NCBI RefSeq assembly: GCF_032362555.1
Contig: NC_083522.1
Coordinates: 4,318,001 to 4,382,000 of the forward strand
From: Amyelois transitella
Lineage: Eukaryota > Arthropoda > Insecta > Lepidoptera > Pyralidae
DNA length: 64,000 nt
Direction: 5' to 3'
Shown: piece after piece, positions 62,180-64,000 of the stretch
Layout of the letters: every line of letters starts with the position of its first letter
Position numbering within the stretch: the stretch's first letter is position 1
Made by a program: the position numbers and the translations under genes
The notes under the pieces: generated by a model
What the model was told of the DNA's origin: nothing
Seen by the model: the letters and a program-made list of their open reading frames with translations, nothing else
Database searches by the model: none

Positions 62180-64000
62180 CTATCAAAAAAAGAGAATTGT
62201 CAGTTGCTGATTTTTTTTTTAAATTGCCAAATTTTATGAAAATTGGATTCGAGGTTATGTTATCTCTATAATATACGGGATTTCTGGCGTTTGGTGATCA
62301 GTTAAAAATATTTCGTTATCCGAAAAGGCAGAGGGAAAAGTAAGAGACAAGCCTTGTCAAGATTAATGAAAAGCTATCTTGGTCTTATATCCTCCAAGCC
62401 GACGACAATGTGTAAATCAATTAATTTTTAACATATCTAGGTAGATATAATTGTAATTAAAAAGCTGACCAAACACTGCTGCGCTGCGCATTTTTTGCCA
62501 GTGATGCACCGTGAAACACAATGTTTCTATATGAACTCAGACAGACTAGTCTACTCGAACACAATTTTCTAGATGTGAAAATTAATTTGGATTTTCAAAA
62601 GAAGAAATATTCCACTGGTTTATGACAACTAAACAACAAATGTTTCAAGTACATACTTATAAGCGTATCGTACGATAACGATTTTGTTTTTTTTTTTAAA
62701 TTATTTAAACGGATTCATGGGTTCTATGCTATTTTCAATAACGTTCCATTCTTAAAAAGGGACGCTACACTCAAAGTAGTTAAATGCGTAGGTAGTTTGT
62801 AGCTTTTTGACAAATACATACATATGATATAACTCAAATTTTGATTTTATGCGTATAATTTTTGGCGTTTTCAAAGTTTGCGATTTTTTGGGTGTAAGGT
62901 CAGGCGACGCTTAGCACGCCAACGTCAACCCTTCTCAAAGATGTAATTGAAATTTTAGCAATAATAAATCACTTCGTCAATTCAAGATTCATATTTAACT
63001 TTTATAAAACGTCAAAAGAAAACAAAGGTGTTGTTATTATCCCGTTTTATTATCTGTTTAATATGGATATACTAGAAAATCAGTCAGACAGATTTGAAAA
63101 GGACATATTTAAATAACTAAGGGACAAGTTCATAGAATAAGAATACAAATATATAAGTATAGTAGTAAACGTAAAAATACTATCGTAAATATTACCTGAA
63201 ATTTATCATTCCCTTGATATTTAACAAAATGAAGGGATAATATGAACACTAATTGTGTTCGAATTTTTTTTAAAGTATCGTGTGTTTATGCTAAGGTTCT
63301 ACATTAGTAGCGTCTGTTAGATCAAGAGACAAAAAAATATGTTGCATTAAACTATCCTTTAAATATGCCTAGAGCTGCACTTTCTCGTGCACGCAATATG
63401 ACGCATAATCACATTGTCTTTGTCTTAACAGTCTTAAGCAACTTCGAAGTGAAATAGTAGAAAATGACTACTCGTAGGTCTGCCAAAAACATAGTTGGAA
63501 CATATGTTTTAGTTTATGCAAATATTATATTTCTCTTAGCATTGTATCAGAGTTTTTAGCAGTCGCATGAATAAACTGAAGTGAAAGAATTGAAACCTCA
63601 CTTTCATTCATTGGGAAAGTTATTGGAAATGTCTTGTATTGTAATGCAAAAATAAACATATAATCCTGTTATAAGGTACATGGTGTGTGCGTTGACACGA
63701 AAGTTAAAGATTGTAATTATCAGTAGTTCCATCATGGAACTGTACTGTACCATGACACTAGTGTCAACGAACGACAATGACAGGTAGCAATAAAAAGATA
63801 CAATATTTTTTATATCAAATTTGCTAACATAATAGTGACATTGAAAATGCTCTGCTCATGTCTTGAGCGACCCAATAATCTGATATGGCGGTTGTTACAT
63901 CTCCATATTTTAATTCAAACTGATTTAGTCCTAGTTTCATCATAATTGTTATATAAATAGTAGATATTCTTGTAAAACTATGACCTAATGAGATTTATCT
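62180..64000. other. Src42A intron, truncated by window end
   Basis: No exon of the missing Src42A N-terminal part (myristoylation site, SH3, first half of SH2) is visible up to base 64000. AT-rich; no clear repeat other than short runs. The next exon must end with one base of a split codon, because the 62016-62179 exon starts in phase 1. Confidence 0.6.

Overview
The window reads as insect nuclear DNA, most likely from a moth or butterfly. The genes are split into many short exons by AT-rich introns with GT-AG borders. The introns are littered with short interspersed repeats of types I associate with Lepidoptera: a tRNA-like SINE, a SINE ending in a TATG microsatellite, a Helitron-like repeat and a TTAA-flanked MITE. 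The order-level call is from recognition, not a search.

Layout. (1) 998-32334, minus strand: the complete coding region of midasin (MDN1/Rea1), the giant AAA-ATPase that remodels pre-60S ribosomal particles. I resolved 41 exons that stay in frame and give a 5349-residue protein with six AAA modules, a long linker, an acidic D/E-rich region and a C-terminal MIDAS domain. (2) 33428-37317: a complete Ty3/Gypsy-type LTR retrotransposon on the minus strand, with identical 111-bp LTRs, a 5-bp target duplication and one intact 1186-codon ORF. (3) 37799-44016, plus strand: an 11-exon, 870-residue homologue of FIRRM (C1orf112), the partner of the FIGNL1 ATPase in RAD51 turnover. It is head to head with MDN1, and the retrotransposon sits in their shared upstream region. 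(4) 44017-48239: mostly non-coding, with one GC-rich repeat-bearing exon candidate (46789-47160, minus) of unknown gene. (5) 48240-62179, minus strand: the last five coding exons of the Src-family tyrosine kinase Src42A (second half of SH2, whole kinase domain, regulatory tail). Its N-terminal exons lie beyond the right edge, and its introns fill the rest of the window.

The genes are unrelated housekeeping or signalling genes and do not form a functional cluster. The least expected observations are structural. The retrotransposon has a 15-nt perfect complementarity between its LTR and the site where a tRNA primer-binding site would be, which suggests Tf1-like self-priming. Its ORF runs through the polypurine tract and stops on the first three bases of the 3' LTR. 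At least four MDN1 exons have decayed partial copies in the intron just downstream, including one of the MIDAS-motif exon. There are also several long perfect palindromes. I found no CRISPR array, rRNA, intact tRNA or prokaryotic-type system.
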